A stretch of 64,000 nt of DNA from Ilyonectria destructans (lineage: Eukaryota; Ascomycota; Sordariomycetes; Hypocreales; Nectriaceae). Shown here in pieces: positions 42,560 through 54,607 of the stretch. The stretch spans positions 410,232-474,231 of the forward strand of contig JAHEWK010000029.1 in assembly GCA_020740775.1 (NCBI GenBank), written 5' to 3'. The notes under the pieces are model-generated. The model was not told the origin of the DNA. It ran no database searches and saw only the letters and a list, made by a program, of their open reading frames with translations. The position numbers and the translations under genes were made by a program. The stretch's first letter is position 1; each line of letters opens with the position of its first letter.

Positions 42560-44436
42560 CAGTCCCAAGTCTTAGCATTGCGAGGTGTAACAAAAGGAAA
42601 GGTCGACAAAAAAAACGTGAGGCCTACCATGTTTTCTGAAGATTTCGAGCTCACAATATGACGATGTCATACGGGCGTGCAATTAAAAGAGGTATAAAAG
42701 CGTTGGAAACGGGTCAAACCTACACATAAGAGGCGGGAGCACGGGAGTAGATATAACGGGCCCACGGTCTCAAGATGGATCCCCTGATCCTGTAGAATGC
42801 ATCCCAGCAAGTCAGTGTTCTCGTGAGTTGACGGGGGCGACAGCGCGGTGCCCGGAAATCCGTGTCTGACCGGGAGTCAACTACCGTACAGAGGGTGAGG
42901 TAATTATGCCGGCCACTGCTGTATGCCGGGTCTCCTCCAGCACCCCGCACAGGCTGTCCCGAGTACTCGCAAACGATCCTTTGGACAGCCTCCAGATTTG
43001 CCGCAAGCTGTGGACACCATGTGATTGGGCGGCGAGTTTCAAACCTGGGGTGGCCGGCCCTGCGGCAGTAGAATTGACGACCTCGCCCGTCATCCCATTC
43101 AGACTCTATTTTATCTAAAGACGGTAACAAGAAAAGCCAATTCCTGGCACCCTCCACCGGGCCACCCACGACCTTGCCAGACATTTTCGAAGAGAATCAG
43201 AAACACGATCAACTTCAATTTGATACGACTGTGGTGCTTAGATGTTACGTTGAGGGGCGGCAAAGGCAATAACTTGACTCGTCCCATGTTTCCTGGTCAA
43301 CCATGAGCTATAACTTGGCTGACGCGACTATCATGCTTGAGGTGTACTGCATTTACTCTGAAATCCTAAGCCACCTGCCAGAAGCACTTTTCGGCGACGA
43401 ACCAGCTATATCGACTCGTTAACCCTTCTGAGGCTCGAGGGATTGGCGGGGGACCCTGCTGGCGAGGGCTCTTGTATGCCAGTTTATCAGTCGGTGTGGA
43501 TGTCTAGAGATGTTGACGAAACATCATTATCACCCGAAGCGGCCGCGGCAAATGGACTAGTTGATATCTACATTCCGTGATGCATCATTCACAAGAAAAG
43601 GTGCCCCGTGCACTAAAAAACCAAGCGACGTGGTTGGAATGATCGGCTAAGCAGGGATTTGGAGCTGACATTGAGGGTTTGCTCGCAAATGTCGGCAACA
43701 CCTATTGCAAGTTACATATTACTGAAGAGTCACTAGACGCCAGGGATAAAACCTTTCCTCTGCTTTAATTTCTATAGATTTATTTAAATATTGTTTTCCA
43801 TTAACGTCTAAAACAAAAGGATGACAAAAGGGAAAAGAATAGGGAAAGAGGATAGAGATATGCATGTACCGCGTAGCTTGTGCCACCTCACTAATCACCG
43901 AGATCGACTAATCGTGGGTTCGGCAGCTTGCGTTTTTCCGAAACGCCGAGTTATCGCCTCCACCACGGTGCTCGAGGAACACCGTGGTTGTCCGGGCCCA
44001 CTGGAACGATTCGGATTGGATAAAGACCCCTGAAGCCAACTGATCAAGGCCAATTAACGGGGGCGAATCGGTAGGTGTAACTTCCTCTTCAGTACCTTTC
44101 CCCGCAAAGCTGGGGGCGGCTGAGACAGTCGGCAAATAAGAAAGGTCTCGGCCCAGGGAGGCTGCTCCTAGCGAGGCCTCGACAAATCGGAACACTTGGA
44201 GTCGCCAAGGTTCTTGAACTTGTTTTGCTTACGGATCTGGAGCTTTGCCCACCAAGCGTTAGATCAGATGGGACTAATGACAACCCCGCAAAGGCCTGGT
44301 CTGTTGACCCCTGATGACTGGAGGTTCCTTGGATCACGGACTTTGGGGAGGCCATTCAGAACACTTTCTCTCTGCCCACTCTACTGAATCTGCCCACACT
44401 CTCACCATTACGTTTAACTTCTCACTCCACCCACTG
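42560..44436. other. Intergenic between monooxygenase and regulator
   Basis: Contains the divergent promoters of the first monooxygenase and the Zn2Cys6 regulator (a TATAAAAG is visible at about 42693-42700). A minus-strand 154-codon ORF at 42720-43184 has no recognisable motif and I do not call it a gene. AT-rich sequence lies at 43740-43800. Confidence 0.45.
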
Positions 44437-46948
44437 ATGGACTGTGTCACGGTCGCCCTTGACGGGACCTTCACCCAGCAACCGCACACAGCGCAAAATG
44501 ACCCGGATCGTACGACTCCACGCGAGACGTGGAAAGGCCATCGCGCCTGTTTCGAATGCAAACGGCATGTGAATCATGCTTATGTTCATCTCTCTCTTCG
44601 TTGCTCCTTTCCATCCCGGCTGTACTGCTATTGATCCGAGTGCCGTCCCTCTTGCTGACGTCCACTCTCTATCATTGTACAGAAAGAAAACAAAATGTAA
44701 GTAAGCGGAGCCTGTGCTTGATACCCGCCGTGCAGGACCGTACTGACCGGCTTTCTCTAATCACTGTAGGCGATATGAGACAGCCAACTTGCGGGCTTTG
44801 CAAGAGAACCGGAGGATCTTGCACGTTTCCCACCAAAAGAAAGACACCCGAACTGCGCCGACCGGCAGCCAGCCACCAGAACAATCACAGAATCGATCCA
44901 CGGAAACTTGGTAATGTCGATGCGCCCCGTGACACATGTTTGTGGCCCTTCAGCATTAATTCTTGAGGCAGAACGCCTCGTTGATCTGCTCGAGTCGCGA
45001 CTCAATGACGGACAAGATGTCGATATGCTGGCGCAGCTGTCTCAAACGGAGCATTTGATTGGTCGTCCCAGAGACAATGACTTGCATACACCGGCCTCGC
45101 TCGACTATAAGAAGCGGGATCAACAGATGAGGGACGGTAGCACTGATGAATCTGGGTCCACGACCAGACCCCCAACCAGTGTCTTGGACAGTGCCTGGGA
45201 TAACCACAACACCGACGACTGGACCTCTCCGGCTTCATCCCTTCGCTCCATGAGAGATGGACATGTAGATGGAGATGAAGATGCTGGCTGGTGGCTGGCT
45301 GTCCCTGAACAAGTTCTTACTGATCTTGTTCATCTGTTTTTTGACAAGATCCAAGCCTGGCTCCCGCTTCTCCATCGACCGAGGTTCTTCGATCGCTACA
45401 TGAAGAACGGCGTCTTCGACAAAAGAAGCCCGCAGTCGTTCTCCGACACCGAGTCACTGATTCTCTGCGGCGTATTTGCCCTGGCCGCCCGGCACTCGTT
45501 AAGCCCATGGTTCCAGGACATTCCGGCACCAGACCGTGGACAGCGCTTCGCAGACGATGCCAACAGGTATTATGAGATGCCTCGTCCATCCGATCAAGGG
45601 CCCACGCTCGAGTACTTTCAAGGCTGTATTTTACTGGCTTTCTACCAGTACGCTTCCGGCCCTTCCCACCGCGCCTGGATTCTTGCCGGTGTCTGCGTTC
45701 GACTAGCCTACGATCTGAACTTGTGCAACATGGACGAGCAACAAGACAACTGGGAGGACTCAAAAGACTGGTCGTATGTAGAGGAGAAACGACGAGCGTT
45801 CTGGCTGGTTTGGGAAGTCGATACTTTTGGTTCCGTCATGTCCAGACGCCCAAGCTCTATCAACCGTTCAATGATGGCCGTACGGCTGCCCGTTGGCGAC
45901 GCGGCCTGGTTCGCCGACAAGCCGGTCAAGTCTCCGGTCATTGACCCAAGGCCGTCCGAGGTCTGGAAGATTCTACTCGACTCACCGAATCAGGACGAGC
46001 GAGCATGGTTCCTCGTGGCCAACCTCCTTATGAGTGTTGCAAGTGAATTCGCCGCGGGTCGGCACACTTGTCGGCGCGACAAGGATGAGCTCGTTGACGC
46101 GATCACGTGTTTCTCTCTCATCATATCGCAGCGCTTCAACCTGGAAACACTGGAATTATCGAGTCCCTTAAACGATGCTGCAAGACACAACTGGGTCATC
46201 GGCATGCACCTGATGCTGACGTGTGCTCGCGCTACCATACAGGCCTGCTTCACAGCCCAGCGCCCAGGAGTGCTGAGCTTGCCACGACAACTGTCTCGCA
46301 TCTTTTACCAATGGCATCCAGAGTACATCACTTTGAGCCAGCCGTTTCTTGCATGCTGCCTGCTATCAGATCGAGCATACCCCTCCGAAGAGACTGCGCA
46401 GGCTCCGGATACGCCCTACCACAGCAGTGAAATGGTGAATCTAGTATTGTCTCAATATGCCTCGGTCTGGAAGCTTGCTTCGGTTTTATTAGGTATGTTC
46501 GCTTCACCCACGAATTCTCCATCGGCTGTACTGAGACGTAGTATTCATAGACTTGAGAGCATCCTTGATCCGTCTTGACCATCATTCCGCCGACGCCTCG
46601 TTTGAAAAGCGTTTTGCCTTATACTTCCCTCCTCGTGTCTCCCCTGGGCGCTCCCACAACCACAAAGATGGCCAGTCTAGCTTGATGAGAGGGAGTGTTG
46701 GAGAGGAGACGAGAGGCGACAACAGAGTTGTCGACGAGAACGGCTCCGGCCGTGTTGGACTGCAGCAGCTTTCCCAACCTTCCGGCGAACTAGAGGATGC
46801 AGAGGCGGCAATGGTTGAGTTTGCCAATATGCCTGGCCGAGAGCTGTCCAAATTCGTACACTTGGATGGCCCAAATGACTGGAATACACGGCTCTCGCTC
46901 GATTACCTCGGTGACGATAACCAGAAATTCAGCTACCTACAGTTGTAA
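44437..46948 (+). CDS. Zn2Cys6 transcription factor, probable cluster regulator
   Basis: Five exons (44437-44568, 44687-44696, 44770-44910, 44954-46492, 46551-46948) give 739 residues in one frame. The Zn2Cys6 cluster, split by two introns, has exact spacing: ACFECKRH, KTK, CDMRQPTCGLC and KRTGGSC (C-x2-C-x6-C-x6-C-x2-C-x6-C). The second exon is only 10 nt and encodes KTK plus the first base of the third cysteine. A coiled-coil-like helix (LILEAERLVDLLESRL) follows, then the fungal-specific TF domain: FFDKIQAWLPLLHRPRFFDR, ALAARHSLSPWF, GCILLAFYQYASG, LAYDLNLCN, EEKRRAFWLVWEVDTFGS and SRRPSSIN. It should act in the nucleus on CGG-containing sites. Its place among biosynthetic-type genes suggests it controls them; that is inference. 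No lesions seen. Confidence 0.88.
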
Positions 46949-47901
46949 GGAAGCTGAACATGGCTGGTAATGCGCCTAGGTCAAGGCTGCGACAAACTAT
47001 TCGGGCCAATATGCACTTGCATTGACGATGAGAAGAAGCCAAGAGGACAGCGACGACTTGTTTATCGCTATGCTGTGTCTCTGTCGATGCTTGAATCTGT
47101 ACCAAATGCCTTACTACTGTATCAACTTGAATCCCTGCGCTCTGTCTTGCGAGCTTCACATAGGTAGGCATTATAATAACGAGTCTGATTGAGAGCTACC
47201 TATGGCGTTAATCTTTGGCCTTGGTGGAGCTAGCGATGCACTCTGTTCAATACTAACCGACAACAAGGAGTGGTGTTGCGACGACCATGATCGCAACGGA
47301 CTCGGAACCACGGTCATGAACCGCATCATCGACAGTCCGATGCGGCAGACTTGTTTCCAACCTCTCTCAATGGCGTCTATCGTGTAGGTCGTCTCCATTT
47401 CTTGGAAGGGTGCCATATCCCACCATTACCAACAAGCTCGTCAGGAGTCGATGCTTGGAGAGTCTCGCCGGCGCTGCAGATCGTCTGCCTGGTGTTTTTT
47501 TTCAAACGACAGTCTCGCTATCAACCATACTAGAATCCCATGTGGTGCTTTCAACGATGAAACACTTTGATCGACACCCTGTGGTCACTGATAGTGTTCT
47601 CATCGATACTTGAGATTTTGTTCATGCGTTGTTGCCCGGCTATACACTACGTCGTTCAACCAACCTCTTGAACCAAAACAGTCTCAGCCAGTTAATTTCA
47701 CGTTTACATCAAGCTTTTCTTTCTGAAGAAAAAGACATAGTTCTCTTCTTAAATCCCATATTCTTTCGAGTGAACAGTCTGGAAAGATTCAGCAAAACAA
47801 GGTGCTATGATGCGGCCAAAGGTGTGGCTGGACCTCAAGCTCTAAGCTGCGCACCAATTCCTCCTGATAACCGAAATGTCTCGTCGAATTACAACCATCA
47901 G
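46949..47901. other. Intergenic (convergent 3' ends), no gene recognised
   Basis: Lies between the 3' ends of the regulator (+) and the exporter (-). Short ORFs only. Confidence 0.5.
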
Positions 47902-49771
47902 CTAAAGTCGGGAGTTCTCTTCGTGATTCACTTCTGCCTTTGTGTTACTATGATTCTCGACAGACTCCTGCATATTGGCGGGCGACAAACTTTTATTGCC
48001 TTCCAAGCTGACCAACCCAGCCTCAACAGGTGCATCAATGCGCTTGTCAAAGTCGGCTCTTTGTTCTTTGATGCAACAAGTGGCTGTTTTTGGTAAGAGT
48101 CCATGTCAATACAAATGGTAGGAGGGAAGACTTACATATAACTAAGAGACCACAAAAAGCGGCTGAAATAATCCAGGCGTTCCTGAAAGCAACCAAGTAT
48201 GCTCTTTTCATCGCTTCAACTGCAGCCTGCGCAATTTCAGACGAAACACCAGGCACAGCAGCGACCGCTTCCCTGCTCTGTGAAGCCAGAGCATCAACCA
48301 GTGCAGGCAAAGATGAGGGAGGCAGTCCCAGTGAAAGCGCTGCTGCACCGACTTTCTTGGGCAGTTCCTTTTCCAAGGTGCTGTTGAGAACGGCATTGTT
48401 GATCGCTAGGCCAATTGCGCCTCCAAAGCTCCTGACTGCGGTCATCAATGCTGATGTCAGAGCGATTAGCTCTGGGGTTGTTGCCAACTGAGCAGAGACC
48501 ATGGAGAGTGGCACGATAGAAACGAGGGCGATGCCAGAAAGAATTGGGAATATCCAGAAAGCATAGCGAGGAGTGTCTATCTTGACCGTTGCCAGTAGGA
48601 CAAAAAACACTAGAAGAAGGACAGAACCGAGGACGAGTGGTGGCCGGATAGACTTGCGCTTCGAAGACCACAATCCAAACACAGGGGAGAAGACCAGACC
48701 TGTAAAAAACATGATGGCGAAGTTTGCACCGGCTGAAAGAATGCTAGCATCGTAGATGAGGGTGATTTCAAAGGCAAAGTAGGAATTGGCTGCAAAGAAG
48801 GCAATTCCTTCAACAAAAATGACAAACAGGGAGATGGCGAAGTTCCTGTGGCGCCAGAGTTCATGGTGAAGCATGCCGTCCTTCTTGAAGTGCCACTCAT
48901 AGATGACGAAGAGTATCATGGCGACGACGCCGATGATGAATGGACCAAGGATGTTGGCACTGCTCCAAGAATATGGATTGTCGGACCACGACAGGGCCAT
49001 AGAGAAAAGGACAAGCGCCGGGGCGAAAAGTGAGTATCCGACCCAGTCGAGGTGCTTGAGCTTTTGAGACATGTTGAGAGATACTTGTAGTTCCCGAGGT
49101 GGATGATTGTAGCCTACAAAGCAGCCCACAGTTGCAAGAGCGTAGAGACCGGCCTCGACATACCAGTAAATGCGATAGTTTGAGAGATTCCCATCTTGGA
49201 GCAGTCCACCACCCATCAAGAGGCCGAGAATTGCCCCAAGACTGGCTGCTATGCTGCCAGATGCTTGACCCATGGGCCTATAACGGCGGGGAAGAACTTC
49301 AGAGATAACAGCTAGGAGGACTGACTGGCATCCAAAATTAAGTCCCAGGATGGCGAAGCCGGCGATGAGGGTGCCGGAGCTCTGGGCCCTGGACACAATG
49401 ATGGAGCCGACAATACCGGTCAGAGGCAATGCGACGAGGATGGGTTTCCGACCCCAGTAATCGGCGGCCTGGCCGATGGGCGGATTCAAGGCAACTGTCA
49501 TGATGGTAATACAGGACGAGTACCAGACGGTTTGCCCTGTACCGCCGACAACTTGGGACATTGACTGTGCCAAGAAGCCCGATCCAATGATAGAGCTGAG
49601 CTGTGCCACGTATATGAAGTTGACGGCCTAGATAGAGGTATGGTGAGTTTGAAGCTGGCCAGCGCAAGCAGACGGTCAACCAACCACAAGACAGATAATT
49701 GTTTTGGAGTGAATACGGGTTGTTGCTTCTCCTAGCACCGAGGGCGCATCAAAGGAAGAGTGTGAAGCCAT
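47902..49771 (-). CDS. TRI12-like MFS exporter
   Basis: Three exons (49771-49685, 49627-48136, 48083-47902) give 586 residues. The first intron joins IICLV|AVNFIYVAQL and the last joins LLVIS with a cytoplasmic tail that begins TCCIKEQRADFDKRIDAPVE. Major-facilitator features include the loop 2-3 motif GQAADYWGRKP, helix 5 GSIAASLGAILGLLMGGGLL and 13-14 hydrophobic helices. The sequence fits the DHA2/TRI12 group of fungal drug:H+ antiporters that pump metabolites or toxic aromatics out of the cell. Beside two monooxygenases and a regulator, export of the pathway product or self-protection is the likely role. The length is normal for the family and no lesion was seen. Confidence 0.88.
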
Positions 49772-52190
49772 GGTGGCGGATGAGAGGTTCAGTGTTTGTT
49801 GTCAAATGCTGTGCAAACATGGGTGCTTCGATACTTGAAGAAAAAGGAGTGTGAAGCCTGAGCTTGATTATATGTCTTTTGATAAAGCTGTATGTAAAGG
49901 CGAGCCGCCCTCAACTGCCGGCAGCTAGGGAATTGGAGCTTATGTGATCCTGTATACGGTATTCGAGGCAGAGGTGGCTTAGCAGAAGGGGGGAGACAGA
50001 CAGTAGTGCGTGTATGGCGAGGAATGTCTCTAGCCGAGGCTTACTGCAAACAAGGCAGCGTTTGCCCCCAACTTTACCCCAGGTTCCCAGGTTCCCAGGT
50101 CTTTCAGATCCGGATCAAGATCTGGGAGACTGTCGACAGGCCGCCTCCTCGTCCTCAATGCCCACACTCCATCTTCTAAGGTGGCGGAGTCGGGCTCCAC
50201 GGTGACCGGGGGCTCCGGTTCTGCCCCGGAATTGTATTGATTTAGTGTTGGGTGGTGCAGACCGGTCTTCCGGCAGATCGGTCTTCCGGCAGCGCCGTTC
50301 TGCCGTCCGTCCCAGGGCTGACAAGGGACGTTAGCAGCAGTGTGTCATTACGGCTATTAGCACATGCTTCCGTTCTCAACCAATGGATTTAGTTGGTCAC
50401 CAAGGCTAGAAGTCCATTAGTACGCCTCTTTCTACGCGCCTTTGGCCAACCATCCAGACCCTCTCGTTCTCCACACCACCTGTCAAATTACCACTGGAAC
50501 ACCCGTACTGCCTTTTCAGCCCCAACAATCGAAATTGCACCCGTCGTCCTCTCAGTTATCCTGAAGGGGTATGCGCGCTATACCAAGTTGAGCCATCAAG
50601 TCTGAACACATCGTCAAAGTGTGTCAATCTTGCGCGAAAGTTAATGTTCTAGGGTCGGTCGGGCCTGGCTGCTATAGCCGTGCTTGCTGGAGCATCCACC
50701 AAGATACCTTCCTGATCGACTTGGTGACTAGGCAGAGAGCTCACTGCAATGCTCTTCACGCTGCATGCAAAAGTTTTACTAATAGCGAGCAGCAGCAGGC
50801 AAACACATTGATGCATGTCGAGATGCTCTACCGAGGGCATGCAGGCAAAAGCAGGATGTTCACCGAGGAATCCGCGCTGGAAGACGGAGCCTGGAAAATT
50901 TCCTTGCCCGATGTTTCATTTAATGACAAATGGGTCCCACGCGGAGAAGCAGACACGGACATGGAATGATGGATTAACCCGACTTGTCCGAATCATATCA
51001 AATCTGTTCTGAAGTAGTCTAGTGTCGGAACTTGCCTTAAAGGTCCACCACTGAATCACCTCCTGGAGCAATCCCTTTCGGGATTGCGGGGACTCTGGTA
51101 CCAACTCTCTTTCAATGTTAAAGGCAAATGTCGGCAGAGGGTTAGTATCCAGCCAAAATTGTGCAACGAAACCGAACTCAGATGACCGCTAGCCAGACGT
51201 CTACAATGTCATCAGTTTTAAGTTAATAGGTTACGACGTCTTCTCCACGCTTGCGGATCACCTAGCAGTAATCCACTACTATGCTTGACTGTGATAGAAC
51301 TAGAGGCTTTGATGACCACTGACCCATATCTCCTTGTATGTTGAACAATGAAATGCCACGGAAGCTTCCAGATCTGGCCCTAAAAGCCCAGAGTGACACT
51401 TTAATTGGCAGAGAGTGAATGGCTTCCGGATCAACGTTTCGAACGTCAAGCCTGCAGCACCGGGCCTGATTCCGGTATTGAATAGAAGCCGATTCGGTAT
51501 AATTGCCTCGGTCTTTCAGCTCGGCTCAACTTGACAGGATACACGAGAAACTACATGAGAAAATACCCAGGAGTAATAGCTTTAAATCCCATTAGGGGCC
51601 CCTTTCCGCCTATTTCTTTTTTAAAAAATCGGAAGGTAACTATATGCTCGTTAGAGATCTAATAGTTAGTTAAGATAAAGTGCGGGTTAGGTCTAGGCTT
51701 TAAAAGATAAAAGTGATTATGTTTCGCTACTAATGCGGGGGTTTTTTTTACTCTAAGTTACTAAGGAGGGTTTTAATTTGCTTGCCGGTTTCTTCTTTCT
51801 AGATTAGTTTCCATTCTCTAATTAAGTCCCCCAGCCTCGTTTGGTTAAATTGTACCGGTATTATCCTATTGTGTTTAAGGGCAAAATCGGGTATCGTGTT
51901 AATTAGTAGCAGGCTAGTTAGTGATAACAATATTATCATTACGTTCTTACAACGAGCATGATATACTGAACTGTAGAGCTGATTCACTAATATAAGTACA
52001 ATCGGAGGTTGAGGCAAGTAGCTGAAGCAAGCACCGACCCTCTCAGACGAGCAGGCAATACTCAACTACCCGCCATCTGATAGACGAGCTTGTGGTACGT
52101 AATTCCTCGAACGCTATGGTGTCTGGCATTCTAGTAGATTTCTAAACTTCAGGCATCATGCTAGTCCGTAGCTGAGGAGTGCCCATAATG
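49772..52190. other. Long intergenic region, AT-rich to the right
   Basis: The left 130 bp hold the exporter promoter. A direct repeat of GGTCTTCCGGCAG lies at about 50262-50292. The ORF at 50619-50969 (116 codons) has no recognisable feature. 51580-52000 is strongly AT-rich, like a mutated repeat. No gene is supported. Confidence 0.5.
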
Positions 52191-53560
52191 CTAGAACTGC
52201 GGCGGCGGCCCTAACTCTGTTGGATCCAAGGTAGTCGAGAGCCCCATTTCTCTCGAAGCAATTCCAAACAGGCCCTTTTTGTTAGTTGGGTCATTCAAGA
52301 CTTTGAAGAAACCCTCCCGCTCCGCAACATCCTCAGGAGCAGTCGAGCTCAGCCTCAAGAGGTTTGCAGTCGATAAGGTATCCGTCAGCTTCGTGAAAGT
52401 GTCACGCCTTGCCTTGGCGTACTTATCAAGGACAGTGTCGGAAGCATTTTCGGTGAGAACCTTGAGTAAAGCTTGGGCCAGATGCGCGGCATCCAATATG
52501 CCAGTCGTCAGCCCTAAGCCGCCAATAGGATTGTTTAACTAGAGAGAGGATTCAGTGAGCGGCTAGCCAGAAATGGTGCCCTAAAAACTTACATGAGCAG
52601 CATCTCCAGCGAGGACAGTATTCTTGACGCGGTATTGAGGCACACATCGCTGATGGATGGTATATGGAGCAGCTTGAAGGTAGATCACTTCGTCCGTGTT
52701 GCCTGGTAGCAGCCTGGCTACTCTCTCTTTGATGATAGGAAGAACAGTCTTGTCGGTAATGGGCTCTCCATCAGGGCCTTCGACAAATGCGATGCTGGTA
52801 GCAATCCTCCACTGCGACCCTTTTCCACGTTTGACAACGACTGCCCAGTCAGCTGGATGAACGACGAAGTTGCCTCCTTTCCAGCCATATTTGTCGAGGT
52901 CATACAGAATGTTGACCGCAACGAGCCGTATGTTCTGCCAAGTATATCCCTCTAGGGACAGACCCAAGTGCTTCCTGACAGAACTCCGACCGCCATCGGC
53001 TCCGATCAGATACCGACAGTTGAAGCTCAACACTTCGTCGTCAAGTATACGCTTGACGTGAACAGTAACCGAGTCGCCATGGTCCTCAGCACGGGTGAAG
53101 GCGTGATTGAAGATGACATCTCCATTCCCCGTGTTGTGCAAGTGCTTGAGAAAGATTTGGCAGAGTTCGTGTTGACCCAGCATTGCAGCACACACGTTCG
53201 GATTATCCACTGGTGGCGGAGTTAGATCAGCCAGGATCTTTGTTGTGTCGTTTCCGTCTCGCCAACAGACTCCATCGTCGGACCTGTGGCCGTAATCAAA
53301 AACATCTTGGAGTATTCCGGCCTTGGCAAACTCGAGAACGACCGCGGGAAGTTGTCTAGGTATTGGCAACGTCAGCGAAACGGAAAGCAATGGTCGTCGA
53401 CAGAAGGTGATGGGAGAACTCACACGGCGGCCCTCGGACTGCGGGAAACGCCTTCATCTGCCTCAAACACGGTCACCTTGATTCCCTTCTGCGCAAGGAG
53501 CATTGCGGTAAAGAGACCGACAGGACCGGCGCCAATGACTATGACGTTTTTGTTGGCCAT
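52191..53560 (-). CDS. FAD monooxygenase, stand-alone paralogue
   Basis: Three exons (53560-53424, 53355-52593, 52538-52191) give 415 residues. Motifs are NVIVIGAGPVGLFTAMLLAQ (FAD-binding Rossmann start, residue 4 on), YLIGADGGRSSVRKHLGLSL and VLAGDAAHLNNPIGGLGLTT. It is a class-A flavoprotein hydroxylase like the first monooxygenase of the cluster. Both introns fall at the same places as in that gene (after SPRA-V and after GDAAH), so the two share a recent common ancestor. It ends after the FAD domain (TELGPPPQF) and lacks the EthD-like extension. It likely hydroxylates a pathway intermediate with NADPH and O2. Intact; substrate unknown. Confidence 0.88.
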
Positions 53561-54607
53561 TGTTGAGTTGATGATGCTGCAAATCTTTTGCGATGTTGTG
53601 ATGGCAGAGCCTGAAAGAAAGCTGTCGGCAGAAGGGTCGATGGTAGTTGAATTGATGGTGACTAACTGTACAGCTACTGGCGGCTATCCAGGGTTTGATA
53701 TGGTGGCTCATCGGTAGCATCTTGGTTCTTAGTGCTTTGGGGCGGTCCGGAGATTTCGGCCTCATACGGGGCCGACCGGGTGATGACGGACGACGGACGA
53801 CGGACGACGGACCTCGGACAACGGTCAACCCGGTCATCTACGGAAGGCCGTCTCCACCGAATGACTAAGCCGTTGCCGAGCCTCCACGTTCGGCTTCTGC
53901 CTTCACGTTCGCCGGAGCTAGTCTGCCACTGTATGCTACCTAGACGGAATATATCACGATCCTTCCACTGGATTGCGCTTCTGCTTGAACTGGGTCATTT
54001 GCCGTCATGATGCCGATGCTTGGCTTGCAGGGCCTTACATAGGTAATTAAGTATCAAGATGACGAGTCCGAAATCTGTCGCTTGAGTGGATATGAGAGAC
54101 TCGAAAGAAACCTTCTATGATGGGTCGGGGATTGACAATTATAACGCGTCTATCACCAAGCGGTTCAATGTCAGGAATATGAGCAGAAACACGCGAATCA
54201 TCCCTCATTACTCCTGGAGCCTAATGGCTCAATCCACCACCGGCAATCTATATTCCGTCACGACAACTCTCCCCTCACATCTATTTTTCTTTCATCTCAA
54301 GATCCTGACTAGCAAAGTCTCGTCACCCGCGCTCCTCAGGCACCAGAAAATGGGCGATTATCAAGAAAGTCCCACAGATTATCCCAAACCTGGCCCCCAC
54401 GCGCTGGATTCTCTATCGCCACACTCTTTATCACGACACATTTCAAGTTCCTAATGTGTAAACACCGATGTTCGCAATCCATCTCAATCAATCTTCATCA
54501 TTCTAGGCCAATGGACTCTACTAATGGCAAGATAAACTGGGGAGAGAGACTTGAACTGTCGTCACGATCTAAGCCGCTGTGCCTCCTCTGGACATACAAA
54601 AACTACC
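53561..54607. other. Intergenic; promoter of the second monooxygenase
   Basis: A (GACGGAC)-type simple repeat lies at about 53785-53815 near several CGG motifs, which could be sites for the cluster regulator; I could not test this. No gene was recognised. Confidence 0.4.

Noticed and set aside
42720..43184. A 154-codon minus-strand ORF between the first monooxygenase and the regulator
   Set aside because: No domain, signal or splice support, and it overlaps frames on the other strand; likely chance in GC-rich DNA.
50619..50969. A 116-codon ORF in the long intergenic region of the cluster
   Set aside because: Composition is unremarkable and nothing is recognisable; no matching start context or intron signals.
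53561..53830. CGG-rich motifs as binding sites of the cluster regulator
   Set aside because: I could not see one motif shared by all cluster promoters by eye; a motif search over the five promoters would be needed.
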